Shown: positions 10,221-22,600 of the stretch, in pieces
Numbering within the stretch: the stretch's first letter is position 1
Layout of the letters: the number at the start of each line of letters is the position of its first letter
DNA from: Gorsachius magnificus
Lineage: Eukaryota; Chordata; Aves; Pelecaniformes; Ardeidae
Reading direction: 5' to 3'
Length of the DNA stretch: 64,000 nucleotides
Assembly: GCA_034008185.1 (NCBI GenBank)
Contig: CM067081.1
Span: 104,789,265-104,853,264 of the forward strand
Made by a program: the position numbers and the translations under genes
Notes under the pieces: generated by a model
Told to the model about the DNA's origin: nothing
Seen by the model: the letters and a program-made list of their open reading frames with translations, nothing else
Database searches by the model: none

Positions 10221-12741
10221 CGTGGAAAAGAGGCCCTCTGCATAGCCAGGCAGTGTGAAGAGCTGTCCCTGAAGAATAGCCACGAGCAGGTCGAAAGCTT
10301 ATGGATAAGAATCAGAGAGAGAGGCAACAAAGGGAAGCTGGTGGTTGGTGTCTACTACAGGCCGCCAGATCAAGAGGCGCCGACTGACGAAGCGTTCTTC
10401 CTCCAACTCCGGGAGGCTTCGTGCTCGCAGGCTCTTGTCCTGCTGGGGGACTTCAACCACCCTGACATCTGCTGGAAAACCAACACGGCAAGCTGTAGGC
10501 AATCCAGCAGGTTTCTCGAATGCATTGAGGACAACTTCTTAAGCCAGGTAATAGACACCTGTACCTGAGGGGATGCGATACTGGACCTGGTGGTCACCAA
10601 TGTAAGCGAGCTCGTCGGAAATGTCAAGATCGAAGGCAGCCTGGGCTGCAGTGATCATGCGATGGTAGAGCTCACGCTCCAGAGGGAAATGGGAAGAACA
10701 AAGAGTATACTCAGGACCCTGAATTTTAGAAAAGCAAACTTCCAGCTCCTCAAGGAGATAGTCGGAAGGACTCCCTGGGAAACGGTCCTCAGGGACAGGG
10801 GAACAGAACAGAGCTGGCAGATCTTTAAGGATGTGATCCACAGAGCGCAAGAGCTCTCGATCCCTAGGTGTAAGAAATCGGGCAAAGAAGGGAAGAGACC
10901 AGCATGGCTGAGACGAGAGATGCTGGTCAAACTAAGGAGGAAGAGGGAACTGCACAGGCAGTGGAAGCAGGGACAGGCATCCTGGGAAGAGTATAGGGAT
11001 GCGGTCCAGTTGTGTAGGAATGGGGTCAGGAAGGCCAAGGCTCAGCTGGAGCTAAATTTGGCTAGGGATGCAAAGAATAACAAGAAGGGTTTCTACAGGT
11101 ATATCAGCTGGAAAAGGATGGTTAAAGAAAGCGTACCGCCGCTGATGAGCAAGACCGGCAAGCTGGTAACAGCAGATGAGGAGAAGGCTGAGGTACTCAA
11201 CAATTTATTTGCCTCAGTCTTCACTGGCAACCTCTCTCCTCACCCCACCCGAGTCGATGGATGGCATGAGGGGGACCGGGAGGGCAAAACCCCTCCTGCT
11301 GTAGGAGAAGATCAGGTTCGTGACCACCTGAGGAACCTGAACGCACATAAGTCCATGGGACCTGATGAGATGCATCCCAGAGTCCTGAGGGAATTGGCCG
11401 ATGTAGTGGCCAAGCCACTCTCCATGATATTTGAAAAGTCATGGCAGTCAGGTGAAGTCCCTGGTGACTGGAAGAAGGGAAACATTGTGCCCATTTTCAA
11501 AAAGGGTAGAAAGGAAGACCCCGGGAACTACCAACCTGTCAGCCTCACCTCTGTGCCTGGGAAGATCATGGAACAGATCCTCCTAGAAGCTATGCTAAGG
11601 CACATGGAGGCTAGGGAGGTAATTTGCGACAGCCAGTATGGCTTCACCAAGGGCAAGTCCTGCCTGACGAACCTAGTGACTTTCTATGATGGTGTGACAG
11701 CAACAGTGGGCAAGGGAAAACCAATGGATGTCATCTATCTGGACTTCTGCAAAGCCTTTGACACGGTCCCCCACAACATCCTTCTCTCTAAACTGGAGAG
11801 CTATGGATTTGACGGGTGGACTGTTTGGTGGATAAGGAACTGGCTGGATGGTCGCATCCAGAGGGTAGTGGTCAATAGCTTAATGTCTGGATGGAGACTG
11901 GTGACGAGTGGTGTCCCTCAGGGGTCCGTACTGAGACCGGTGCTGTTTAATGTTCTCATCAATGACTTAGACAGAGAGATCGAATGCACCCTCAGCAAGT
12001 TTGCGGACGACACCAAACTGAGTGGTGTGGTTGACACACCAGAAGGACGGGATATCATCCAGAGAGACCTGGACAGGCTGGAGAGGTGGGCCTGTGTGAA
12101 CCTCATGAGGTTCAACAAGGCCAAGTGCAAGGTCCTGCACCTGGGTCGGGGTAACCCCCAGTATCAGTACAGGCTGGGGGAAGAAAGGATCGAGAGCAGC
12201 CCTGCCGAGAGGGACTTGGGGGTACTGGTGGACGAAAAGATGGACATGAGCCGGCAATGTGCGCTGGCAGCCCAGGCCAACCATATTCTGGGCTGCATCA
12301 GGAGAAGCGTGGCCAGCAGGTCGAGGGAGGGGATTCTGCTCATCTACTCTGCTCTGGTGAGACCTCCCCTGGAGTACTGCATCCAGCTCTGGAGCCCTCA
12401 GCACAAGAAGGACATGGAACTGTTGGAGCAGGTCCAGAGGAGGGCCACAAAAATGATCGGAGGGCTGGAGCACCTCTCTTATGAGGACAGGCTGAGGGAG
12501 TTGGGGTTGTTCAGCCTGGAGAAAAGGCATCTTGCGGGAAGACTTAATTATGGCTTTTCAGTACCTAAAGGGGGCCTATAGGAAAGATGGGGAAAATCTT
12601 TTTAGTAGGGCCAGCTGTGACAGGACAAGGGGTAATGGTTTTAAACTAAAACAGGGTAGGTTTAGACTAGATATAAGGAGGAAATTCTTTACAACGAGGG
12701 TGGTGAAACACTGGAAGGGGTTGCCCAGAGAGGTGGTGTAG
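10221..12741 (+). pseudogene. CR1 ORF2 relic: endonuclease and reverse transcriptase
   Basis: ORF2 encodes the endonuclease and reverse transcriptase for target-primed integration. The frame is open from 10221 to a single TGA at 10566-10568, then from 10569 to 12581. GDFNHPD of the endonuclease lies before the TGA, and SDH lies just after it (residues 21-23 counted from 10590). In that numbering the reverse transcriptase shows motif A at D385 ([14 protein letters not shown]), VPQGS at 442-446 and FADD with D473 and D474. Arg at 449 stands where the sister copy has Gly. The TGA probably arose from CGA by CpG decay. Near 12530 the frame shifts and the C-terminal part continues to a TAG at 12739-12741. 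The long frame starts at GTG, so no Met start is claimed. It is broken, but much of the catalytic core is readable. Confidence 0.9.
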
Positions 12742-12872
12742 GCACCATCCCTGGGAACATTCAAGGCCAGGTTGTATGGGGCTCTGAGCAACCTGATCTA
12801 GTTAGCGGTGTCCCTGGTCACTGCAGGGGGGTTGGACTAGATGGCCTCTAGGGGTCCCTTCCATCCCAAAAC

Positions 12873-12896
12873 ATTCTATGATTCTATGATTCTATA
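12873..12896 (+). repeat. CR1 3' tail, 8-bp units
   Basis: Three 8-bp units, two ATTCTATG and a final ATTCTATA, form the tail that marks the 3' end of bird CR1. Confidence 0.9.
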
Positions 12897-15509
12897 ACCT
12901 GTGAAAGCCCAGGCATAAAGCTTGCCCTTATTTCAATTGAGACCAACAAGCCTGAGCTTCATGCCTTTTTGGGACACAGCCACCTGTTTCAGCATCTGAA
13001 TTTGGAATTTCCCTGGCAGGACAGGTAGTCCCACTGAGACAACGAGCTAACCAAGTGGAAGCACGGCTGAGCCACCTAAAAAGCTGGCATGTGGTGCATG
13101 GGAGAGCAGGGAGTAAATCTCACTGCTGCCAAGGAAGGATCCTTGAGATAACCAGTGGCCCTCTTTGACTTCTTTCCCAATTAAAGTTTTTCTTGATGTA
13201 CATAAGTACAATTTATAATATCAAACCATTTCAATTTTTAATACAATAAAATTTATGCTGCAGTAGACATGAGTTGATCTTAGCCATAATCCACTTTTAC
13301 CATTAAAACTCTAAAATGATGGTAAGTCTTCCAGAAGTTAGCGTAAAGATATTTTTACTTTGCAGATTTTTTTTTTGATTTTTTTTTTCCCCCTCTCAGA
13401 CACAGTTTTGCACTGGGTTTGATCCTTGAGGATCTTTGCTCATCTCAGGTATCACAGTGAAAGCTATAAAGAGCTGTCAAATATTTCCTGCTTTTGCTGC
13501 AATAATTTAGACTCAAAAGCCTACATCATTTTCTCTTGAATGTCTAGCAACATGCAATCATAACAGGATTTAGGCTCCCAAATACATGCGGCTCTTACAG
13601 AGTTTCCATTTTCTTTGGTATAACTCAAACACTTGTAATTTTATCATGTTAATTTGTGTTGCTAGGTGAATTCTTTAACAGAAGGGGAAACACAGTAAAT
13701 GTTTATAGTCTCTGGCCATAGAAATGGCACGAGATTTTAACACAGTACTCACCAAATCCGAACAAGGTTTTAGTTCACATTTTTTCTGTATTAATTTAGA
13801 CACAATAGGCTTAATTTAGTTGCCTAAAGATAAGCTTTGCATATCTTTTTGAAATAATCTATTGTTTTCCTCCCAGCCTTCAAATGTTACTCCAGAAGGG
13901 ATGAAATAGCTTCTGTAGCTTCTGTGTTTTACCTGCAGCCTCCCAACTTATGCTAGAAACATAAGCACTATGTCTGTATATCTACATGGAGGCAACTGAC
14001 TGAGGTTCCATTTGTCCACTAGTTTTCAGCCAGCAGGTATCAAGCTATACAGACTATTAGGTACATGAAAAACTCAAATTGCCTTGAAATATATGTTGCA
14101 TGTAAAGACTGAGAAAGCAGATAAAATTATTTTTCATTATTTATTGAAGTGAGAAATGGAAGCCTCTCATGTATTGAAGACAAGAATGCTTTATGTATAT
14201 GTGAAATTCAAGGGGAAGAATGAGGAATTCCCAAAACTCAGCTAAATCTGTTGTGGGGTTTTTTGGTTTGGTTTGATTTGGGTTGGTTTGGTTTTTTAAT
14301 CAAGTGTATGTCACATTATCAAGGTTTTTCATGAAAAAATGAGTCATGCAATAACATCTGATTTGTCTTGGGAAGGTGGGGTCTTCCTGTTGGAACTGTG
14401 AACTTCCTACTACTCAAAGAAAAGGGAGTGGAGTATCCTGAGCCAAAAAGTGAAACAGGAAGGGTCTGCCGAGATAGGATGAAACCGTAAATGGAAGATA
14501 ACCTAGAGGCTGACAGAAGAGGTATTATTATGTAGGCTTTCACAAATAAATGTAAAGTGTTTGGAAGATTTTAGTAAGCTTCAGATTTGTTCAACTTTTT
14601 TTGGAAGCATTCAGCTTTTAAAATGTTTGATGAACTATGATGATTAAAAGTGTCATATTTTTTGTTCTCGAATGTACTTTGTAGTATATCAGATCAACAT
14701 ATATCTATTACCTTTGGAGTTCAGCTGTAAATTTCTCCCAGGAGATATAAATCTATTATTTTTCTGATATAGTGACCACTTCATACATGATTTCAGCATT
14801 GATGGAAGTTACCAAAACTAATTTGTTGACAAAAAGTAAAAAATCCTATTTTTAAGTCTGCCTTTGTTTAAGAGCTCTTCTTAACCTGCTTTTAAAGTCT
14901 TTCTACTTTGTATCAGAATAAGGAGGCTTTTCTACAGATTTCACTGATGTAAAGCAAATAAAAACCAACTACAAACCATGACATATTGTTTGCTGTATCT
15001 AGTAGCAATCAGTAGATAGCGTTCAGCCAATATTTTATATAATGCAGTTGAGCTGTTCTGTAGTAGAAATTGTAAATTTCATAACACATGACACTGTTCA
15101 TTTCCCACCTTAATTGTGGACACACATTTCAGTCCAAGAGTTCCTTCCTTGCCAGGTAAAATTCAAACATATCATTGCTTAGGGCCCTTTCTACTTTCAG
15201 AGGAATGTAGATTGGGAAATGTTGAGAGAGAAAGAAAGATTAGGCAAGCAGAAAGTTCTAGGTTGATTAAATGAATCCTCTCCACCTAAAACAAATTCAA
15301 AAATATGGAATAGATAAGTCTATCATTCCATATTTTCAGTGAGAAAATACATGTTCTGAAATCGCCTTGGAAACATGTACTGATCCATGCCCTTACACAT
15401 TTACAGAGGGAAAAAAATTATAAAGGGATATCCTGAACTATAACAAAAACAGGAATGAAAAAATGTTTAAGACTTATTTTCTGCATCAATCCTTTTCAAC
15501 ACCAAAACC
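12897..15509. other. AT-rich non-coding DNA
   Basis: No gene or repeat family is recognised. A T-run stretch lies at about 13367-13390, and a degenerate GGTTT/TTTGG simple repeat lies at about 14251-14296. The minus-strand open frame at 14319-14543 is short and unsupported. Confidence 0.55.
14251..14296. repeat. Degenerate (TTTGG)n simple repeat
   Basis: Repeated TTTGG and GGTTT words with few C or A bases on the plus strand, then a T-run. Confidence 0.7.
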
Positions 15510-15545
15510 CAGGGCTGTTCAACTTGTAGCCCATAGGCTGGACCT
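15510..15545 (+). mobile_element. Possible hAT-type transposon end
   Basis: CAGGGCTGTTCAACTTGTAG followed by CCCATAGGCTGG resembles the terminal inverted repeat of hAT/Charlie-type elements, where CAGGGGT-CAAC is followed by alternating GC-rich words. No partner end or 8-bp target duplication was found. Confidence 0.3.
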
Positions 15546-18500
15546 AACTACTGATACTCAGGAAAACTTATAAACCCCTTCTGGCTTCACAGGAAGAGAA
15601 GCACTGCACAAGATGCAGACCTGGAGCTGTGTGTAGACTTGAACTGAGAGTTAAATTGGCCAGTGGATACAGCAAATACTGCTGCTGGATAAAAGCAGCC
15701 TAGTAGGATACAAATGCATAGTTTGAGTTTGAGTCACCGTCCTAGCTGATTAGAGAGGTTGGTGAGGTGGTCACCTATTAAGGGGTGGTGTGTGTGTGTG
15801 TGGGAAGACAGCTAGGAAAGGAAGGATAATTCTTGGTAAACCCAATAGGAAGGATATAAATCACTGCTGTTAGAAAGAAAGGGGTTTGAAGTTCAGAAAC
15901 AGTGTTTTTTCCCCCAGCTCCTTTTCTTTGCTAATTGCTGCCACAGGACTTCCCTACTAATTTCTTTTTACTTCATCTGTGAGTAGCACAGCTCTGGCTG
16001 TCTAACATGCCTTTGGGAATGAAGGAAATGAGAAATGAGGATGTTATTTAGCTTTATGGGGTGCTGGGGTCCCAAACCATCTCTTTTTCTGTTCCCCACT
16101 TCCTTTTTTCACAATGGGCTTCTGTGAGGAGAAAGCAAGAGCCTTTGATGGCCCAAACTCTTCTCCGCGTGTCTCTCCATGTTCTAGCCCGCAGCAACAC
16201 CATGGCTCTTGCTCAAGTAACAAATCTGGATGTGCGGGCACAACCTCTCCCTCCCACTTGTGTGCTGGGTAACCTTTTTGACCCCATGGCCAATATCACC
16301 TCTTTTTCTTGGACTGGACAATTTAGCATGGAGGATGGAGAGATAGAAACTTCGGAAACTATCTGCAAAAGAGGATGGGGGTAGGCAGGGCCACCTTTCT
16401 CTTGCTCAGCCCCTGGGATGGTGTGGCTGTGTGGATGAGAGGCATGCCCAGCAGCCCTGGTCTCAGTGGGGCATGCTGGGCACAGGGGCTGTGGCAGGAC
16501 CTGTGGCAGCCAGGGAAGGGAGACGAAGAAGCCACAAAAAGTGTACCAAGTCCTATTTCTGATCTATTGTGAAATATTTAACCGTTAAACCCTATGAGAA
16601 TGTAAATAATGGTGATATTACCTACTTACGCTGTACAAGTGGAAAGTTATATTTGTTATATTTTGCAGTGAGAGGTGTTCACATCATAGGGGCAATTCGA
16701 AATCCAGCTCTCAAACTCAACAGGAGTTGAGTTTGCCTAATTGTGTTTCAGGCCAGTGAACAAATCCCTCTAAATATTTGTGACTTACTAAATTACTCTG
16801 GTCTTTGAGAGGGTAGAACTAGGGATACAACACAAATACTCTTGTAGCTATAGAGAAATTTCCACTGTTCCTACAGCACCTCCCTTCAAACTGATCCAAC
16901 AAAAGGATGGAAACAGTTTACTAAGGAGCTGTACAATTTATTCTGTGTAAATTCTTCTTCTGAAGCACTGAATATGCTTGTACTGAAATCATATTTTTAT
17001 TCTGAAAAATGGAGATCTGCAGCTGACAAAAATAATTTGCAAGATATGGATGAATGAACAGTTTGTTTGTTTTTCCTCAATTGTTGTCATTCATAGCCTG
17101 GCACAGAAACTTGCATAGACAGTTGCAAGCTGTTCATGTTAATACCCTGATCAGTGAAGTGAGATGGCTGAAGAGCAAGCACACATCTCCCTTTGCTCCA
17201 GGATGACAGTGACCTCTGGCAGAAATGTGAGGTAGATGCATTAATCGCTTCAAGAAGTGCCAAAGTTCAGCTGTTAGTGCCTGAGGGCCCATCTTCAGTT
17301 TGGAAATCATATGCCACATAATTTACAAACACAGAAAAACAGACAGCCTGTCTTGAGTAGATTATGATTTTAAATAGATGGGACAGAAAGCAAGGAGACG
17401 AAATGTTACGTATGAGCACAACAATAGCAGTAATTTTATTTCAGAGTCTTTGCTGGGGAGGGGGGGAAATGAAGAAACTGAGAGGCGTGTTGGAGGGTTT
17501 AGAGCAAGAAATCAACCAGCTCAAGGGAGATAACATCTTACAAAACCTGTACAAAATGCTGATGAAAACATTGTTCTCCAAATGCCTCTGCTTTGGCCAC
17601 TTCAGCTTGAATCCCTGTCTGGCTCCACTGCAAAATCACTGAACACAGTTTTTTGAAGAGTATGAAGGAAAATCTGAATTTCAAAATATTTCTTCCAGAT
17701 AAGTCTTTTCAAATCTCCATTTCAAACCCCTATCACTTCTTTTGGTGTATATTTTAAGCTGTGTCCGCAGCAGAGAGCCAGACCACATGTGACTGAGATA
17801 GTTATGGGTTTGGAGTAGCAGTTAAAGAACTCATCATTTTTTTGGGATACCCAAAGCAGGTTCCCAGTTCTACTATAAACCCAGTGGGTGAGCTTTAAGA
17901 AATCACTTCCCCTCGCCATACCTTCATTACAGATAGGAAAACTGGGGTTTTTTTCAAAGCACCTTGGGACATAAGAATTAAAATGCCAGGAAGGAGGTTA
18001 AATACTGTTGGTAATTAAAAGCAGGAATGAACAGTGGGAAATGCAGTTCTTCACTTGCTGGAGTGTTCTGTGCATCCCCACCAGCTGTTCTGACTATAGC
18101 TACCTTGCTGGTAGGAGTGTTTTCTGATACAAATTCTGCATGCCCATGTTGCCTAATTAGGGGAGGTGTAATTTGGTGCTGTGACCATTGTAATCTGAGG
18201 GCAGCCAGGGTCTAATCTTCCAACAAATCTCATCAACTCAGCATGTAATGGCCCCAGAAAAGGTGTTTGTAGATGACTTCTCTGCCTGACATCAGCTCTG
18301 TCACATCATGAGAAAGAAAAACACAACATATGGAGGCAGACCCCAAGCTCAGATCTGCCTAACTCACTGCATGGTCACTTGGCTTTTTGAGACATGATCA
18401 TTTATTGAGGTACAAGATTTCTCCTTCCTTAAGGTAATGGAGCTAAACCTTTACTTCAAGCAGTGCATTTGCTTTTAGAGCCACAGGTCCCAGATTGCAT

Positions 18501-19639
18501 GTTTAAAGCTGGTGAAATCAGCTTGTGAGCATGCAGGTAGGTGTTGGTCTAGATAGAAAAAAGTAGTTTTATGAAATCAGTGAGAAAACATTAGAGATTT
18601 CATATGCAGAGTCTGCAAGATTGAGGGGTGTGGGGAGGCAGAAATCACTGGCAGACACTTAAAGCTCAAGTGGTTTGGTGCTACAATATCATTATTTCCA
18701 GTTATGTCAGCGGAAATATGGTTGGGAATCATAGCAACATTACAACACTTCTGCTAGAATCAGAGCATGTTGTAGATGGAGAAGTTAAGGTTTTAAAGAA
18801 AAAAGAACTTTGAAAACATTAAAAGTTTGAAAATTGAGGAAAAGGATTCTAGTTCTTTAAAGTTATTCAGAAACATCTAGCTGCTGATAAAAACAGACCC
18901 TCTGTCCTTTTTTTAGTTAAAAGTTTACCAGTTACACTGGAAGCATATAGAAAGGAAAAAAAAAAAAAAAGAAGAAGAAATGGAGTGTACCTCACTAGTT
19001 GTGATCCCAGTTGTGACCTTTGTTGTCACACAAACCCACCAGTGTAAATAAAGGTTGTAATCTTTGCTTATGGCAGTACATAATAGGTCATTCTGTTCAG
19101 ATTTCTTGACATATCTGCATCTTTTCAGTAAGACCTCCTACAGCAAATGCTGATCTGCCAGAGTAAGAGGCGCAACGCACTCACAAATGAATCTTGAGAG
19201 ATCATGACAGTGTTCATTTCTATCTGACTATCCGAGCTTTTCCTGACTCACTTTCCCTGTAGGTAAAACAGAATGAGTGTTTATCATTAGCAGCGTGTTA
19301 ACAAGTGTATTACAGGGAAGTCCGGAGGCTGTGGTGGAGGCAGGGGTTGCCAGGGTGCTGCACAGTGGAAACACACAGCCCATCCTTCTTCTGAAGGTGC
19401 CTTTTCTGTATTAAATGCCTTGAGATGCAGGGATGAAAAAGGTAGCATCGTAATGCCGTGGAGTCCTTAAACTGGCTTGGTGTCCCAGATCTGCAGAAAA
19501 GCAGTGACAAAGAGCTTAGAAAAGCAACTGTATAGCAATTACAAATATTTGTCTGATGTGCTTGTGTTGCCTGTATTTGCTTCCCCAACAAATAAGAAGG
19601 CTGTACACGAGCGCTGGAAAAGAGCAGGTTTTTCTTCTC
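15546..19639. other. Non-coding DNA with a short GT repeat
   Basis: A short (GT)n run lies at about 15787-15803 and an A-run at about 18956-18970. Open frames such as 16061-16384 (GTG start) and 17364-17642 have no recognised family. No splice-bounded exon could be supported. Confidence 0.55.
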
Positions 19640-19668
19640 CGCCCCCCCCCCCCGCCCTCCCCGCCCCG
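19640..19668 (-). other. C-rich tract, quadruplex-type on the minus strand
   Basis: The plus strand carries a 12-C run followed by GCCCTCCCCGCCCC. The minus strand therefore has four G-runs separated by one base, the classic pattern for a G-quadruplex. It lies in a locally GC-rich patch. Confidence 0.55.
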
Positions 19669-22600
19669 AGGTACAGCGTCAGGCTTTCTCTCTCCACCAA
19701 AAGGACCATGTGGTAAAGCACTTGCTTTAGAGACACTGGCCTTTTCTTCTTGTGGAAAAAAGGAGCTCCTGTTTTATGGTGGTGTGGAGGCTGAAGAACC
19801 GCCTGCTGCCAGGGCTGCTACTCTAATGGTTTCAGCAATCAGCCTGGCTCCAGCTGAGAGGCAAAGTGGTCAAGCCTCTGCTTATCCTCTGTTTACTCTG
19901 TAACCGGGAGCAGCTCCTCTCCCCCTCTCCCACCCACCCCTTGCTCCGGGCTTGCGCTCATAAACCCCAGCATAGCATCAGCACAAAAATCATTAGAAAG
20001 AACCAGCCATCTGCCTGTGCAAAATGATGTGCTGGAGTTCCTCTCTTGAAGAATGAGCCCTCGCTTCACTTTTCTTTCCAGCTGCTGGGAAAACGTCAAG
20101 ATTAGATGAGTCACACGGCAGATTAGATCTGAGTAAGAGCTTTTTTCACTTGTTGTTCGAGACTGTAGAAACAAGTTTAGTGCTGACCCCAATGTTTAAT
20201 CAGAAAGCGGTTTTAATATTTCAGCAGATTTTGGAGAATTAATTGCTGACCTCTGCAATATCACAGAAATTGTTAATAAAACTTTTTCTTTTTTTTTTTT
20301 TTTTAATGGTCTACAGCAAAACCAACCAAACAAAACCCCCACAAGAAAGACTGAGATTCCTGGCTATTTTGGTTACTTATTTGTATATTCACCATCAGGC
20401 ACTAAAGCACTTGAAAAGATATTTGACAAGATGAGCCTTGTAGGCCATTTTAGGAAGTAAGTGCCAGGTAGGCCTTAAGGAGTTGCTTATTAGTTTTTAC
20501 CAGCAGCTGTTACTCTGCTATTGTGCCTGCTAAACTTAATAGAAAAGAGTATGGCTGGCAGGCTGTCACGTCTTGGCAACAGAGCATCGCACCAAGCGGC
20601 TGCTAAATCTGTCATGTTCGCTTTTGTACCAGACCCTGCTGGAAGATAGTTTCACATTAGGGCCAAATGTTCAAACACAAGTGAATGAACACTGATGCAC
20701 TGATTCTTTTTTGCTCTTCTGTAATAAGAAGCTGATATTCATTGCCTGTTGCATGTCAGGAGTTTCCACATAGTTTTATATATGGGTATTTTTTCTCTGC
20801 AAGCAAGGTAAAATTGTGGAAAGTCATGGCTGTTTTACTTAAGGGTCCTGAGCCTTACAATTGTAATGAGAGATTAACACGTAGGAATCACAAAGGTGGG
20901 ATTTGCAAAAAGATTGTAAAACTCACTTTCCATTTCCATCCAAAGATTCTTGCTTAGTACTGACATGAGTGGGTTTAGAAATCTCCTCTCTACCTACCTA
21001 AAACCAAAATCAAACCTGCAGCTGTTTCTGAAATGTATAGCACGCTCTTGACAATTTTCTTCTGTGAGTCGACTGAAAGCTATTCTATGTCTATCACTTG
21101 TTAAACTGGGAAGTACCATGCTGGCAGACCTGAACCGCTCTACTGTGAGGAGTGGGAAATGTTTTTAAGTAGCTGCGTGTGTTATTTTTCGTATACACTG
21201 AAGGCCTTTTTATTTGCAAGGCCTCCCCAAAATTAAATATCATTCAATTCCCTATTCAAGCTTCCATGTAGTACTTGAGGACTAATTATTGGTCATCTAC
21301 ACAGTGTGGACAGGCTCCATTTATTCAGGTTGGGTTTTTAGCTGTTTTCTAACTTCAGGAGCATGTATGTCACATACAAGAAGGCAGCAAGGAGAGGTCA
21401 AACTAAAAGCTATGCCAAATACAGAAAGTTATCGACTGCATAAAAACTTCTACTCCTGTCTGCAGCACAAAACCCTGGCCCAAAGAATCATGCTGAAGAC
21501 AGGATTTGAGCAAAATATTTTGGCTAGTTACAAAAATGAGACAAATTTTCTTGGTCCTTTTCTTGGCTTCTTGTGTTGTAATGTTGAATGCCAGCACACT
21601 CAATTGCCAAGGATGCAGTCAGTTCTGCATACTGCTACCTAACTGTGCTAGGATTGGTAAAATGGTTTAAAACAAATTCTGATAATCATATGAAGATGCC
21701 CCTGATGCACTGCTAGAGCTATGGTCAACATTACAGGTCAGGGCTTTCCCCTCCAGCACAGTATGCCCTCTATCTTCAGTTCTTTTCCACCAAAATTATT
21801 CACAGTTTTGCAAAAACTAAATGTCGCATTTTTACTTGCCATGTTTTCATTCTCATCCTTGTCTCTCCTTCTCTCCTCAATGTCAATATGAAAAAGGTAG
21901 GTCAAAAATCAGACCTCAAACAGAGCAGGTGACTTTCAGAATCTTTAAAACTGGAAACGCTTTTCTCATGAACACTGAGAAATAAGGAATTCCTACTTTT
22001 AATTGAACTCTTTTTCTATAAATTTTTTTTCTTCACATTTTTTTTTTCCTGAAAGTTTCCCAAAACAAATTAGCTGTTTTCCAACTAGCTCTTATGGTCA
22101 TATTCGATCAAGACAGAGAGCAGAAACCATTTTTGTCCCCTCTTCCTCCCCTCTAAAAGGGAAGATTAAGTTGGCAGGTTTCCATGCAAGTTAGACGACT
22201 TTTTTCTCCAGTGTTTCTCATTTGAGCACTTCTGATTCAAATGTGATTGTGTATATTTTCCTGCTTTCTTCTGTACCAGATTCTGTTGTTGCCAACTGTC
22301 CTGAATTTCTGTCCTGTTGCTTCTGTGCATTAATGTTTGTACCTCTGTTATGTGATGAAGTCTGGACATTGGCTGGTTTAATGACCTGTTAACCTGGAGG
22401 AATTGACTGGAATTTATTGCCTTAGGTTAATCCCTCTGCTTTTCACCTTCCTTTTTGGATAATATGCGTTACACCGTGTGAAATACATGGCTGATTCTGT
22501 AGTGGTTACGTTAGCAACAGTGCGATCCTGCTTGGGGACATGGCTGAGGATGTAATGCCCTTGTAGCTCCAGATATTTTGTTTTGGTAATTGTGCATATA

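Larger units (their letters stand above)
10221..12896 (+). mobile_element. CR1: CR1 LINE, 5'-truncated, long copy
   Basis: A CR1-family non-LTR retrotransposon begins inside the endonuclease domain and runs to the 3' end. It ends in three tail units (two ATTCTATG and a final ATTCTATA, 12873-12896). The 5' end, ORF1 and the start of the endonuclease are missing. It abuts the LTR end at 10219 almost directly. The 3' terminal sequence GGTTGGACTAGATGGCCTCTAGG is typical of CR1. It shares a subfamily with the copy at 27364-29039. Confidence 0.95.

Noticed and set aside
12257..12484. 75-codon plus open frame inside the CR1, repeated at 28372-28602
   Set aside because: Alternative-frame shadow of CR1 ORF2, seen in both copies because they share sequence.
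11918..12530. Long minus-strand open frames inside the CR1
   Set aside because: They are shadows of the CR1 reverse transcriptase frame and recur at the same place in the second copy.
15787..15803. Short GT repeat as possible Z-DNA or a marker
   Set aside because: Only about eight units, and common in vertebrate DNA; no special feature around it.
16061..16572. Two consecutive plus-strand open frames
   Set aside because: The first starts at GTG, the compositions are not protein-like, and there is no family match by eye.
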